This document shows positions 63,734-64,000 of a DNA stretch of 64,000 nt, one piece after another. The translations under genes were made by a program, and so were the position numbers. Source of the stretch: Paragordius varius (Eukaryota; Nematomorpha); the NCBI GenBank assembly GCA_964247055.1, contig OZ176054.1, forward strand, positions 992,001 through 1,056,000. Reading direction: 5' to 3'. How positions within the stretch are numbered: the stretch's first letter is position 1; every line of letters starts with the position of its first letter. Under the pieces are notes generated by a model. It was given only the letters and a program-made list of their open reading frames with translations, ran no database searches and was not told the DNA's origin.

Positions 63734-64000
63734 TATGCAAAAGAGGAAATTGTTTAGAATGTGTTATTGTTGTTGTATCCATGAGGGTCTTGTAATATTC
63801 AGCGAGATCGCGATGATTTTCCCAGATTTGATTCAAATTGGAACGAACGATTTTTTCGGCCTCTCTTTCGTTAATCAAATGCGTGGCTGACTTCAGAGCA
63901 TTCGGTTTCAATAAAAGCGGTTCACTCAAAATATCCAAGGGTGGTACATTATAAAATATCCAATTGTTTAGCGCCTTACAAATATAATAAATATACCTAT
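63734..64000 (-). CDS. 5'-most visible exon, runs off the window
   Basis: The minus-strand frame is open from the window edge (an acceptor tttgtaag lies at 63975 if the exon starts inside). It encodes a helical, well-formed protein piece: FYNVPPLDILSEPLLL, INEREAEKIVRSNLNQIWEN, HRDLAEYYKTLMD. Splicing at CATA|GTATGG (63734, phase 1) fits the micro-exon. Without splicing, the frame stops at TAG 63714. GC content is clearly above the surroundings. I do not recognise the family; it may be the middle region of the same divergent APC1 or a neighbouring gene. Confidence 0.55.

Overview
The window is AT-rich nuclear DNA from an animal, most likely an invertebrate. The evidence is a long satellite array, genes split by short introns (35-70 bp where no transposon is present), and degraded LINE, hAT, PIF/Harbinger and MITE elements. 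I cannot place the organism more closely from sequence alone.

Layout. (1) 1-40773 is one continuous satellite array of about 240 monomers. Two monomer types recur, A of about 178 bp and B of about 166 bp. They often alternate as a ~344-bp dimer and are organised locally into higher-order repeats of about 1,043, 1,910, 1,719 and 1,721/1,555 bp. (2) 40774-44770 is simple AT sequence: an (ATTTT)n tract and T-rich DNA, switching abruptly at about 43715 to A-rich DNA. (3) 44771-48040 holds a small GC-rich island, two direct and one inverted copy of a ~0.5-kb repeat, and about four degenerate tandem copies of a ~0.3-kb repeat. (4) 48368-64000 is a multi-exon minus-strand gene.

The gene is a highly divergent APC1 (ANAPC1), the scaffold subunit of the anaphase-promoting complex/cyclosome. 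It is invisible as a long ORF because the exons are only 61-223 bp. I rebuilt it exon by exon. From 61156 down to 48395 there are 19 exons. All splice phases are compatible, and the translated pieces follow the order of the proteasome/cyclosome (PC) repeat region of human APC1 as I remember it. Four more exons upstream (62641-64000) also join in phase and probably belong to the same transcript, but their sequence is not recognisable. The protein ends early compared with human APC1, at a stop codon followed 22 bases later by AATAAA.

Most introns longer than about 300 bp carry a transposable element: a hAT copy with an 8-bp target duplication, a Harbinger copy with a 3-bp duplication, a LINE whose 5' part is inverted (twin-priming structure), and about five members of one TA-type MITE family. 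The main points of interest are the hidden gene, its element-filled introns, and the layered structure of the satellite, whose A monomer has a 14-bp inverted repeat that B has lost.
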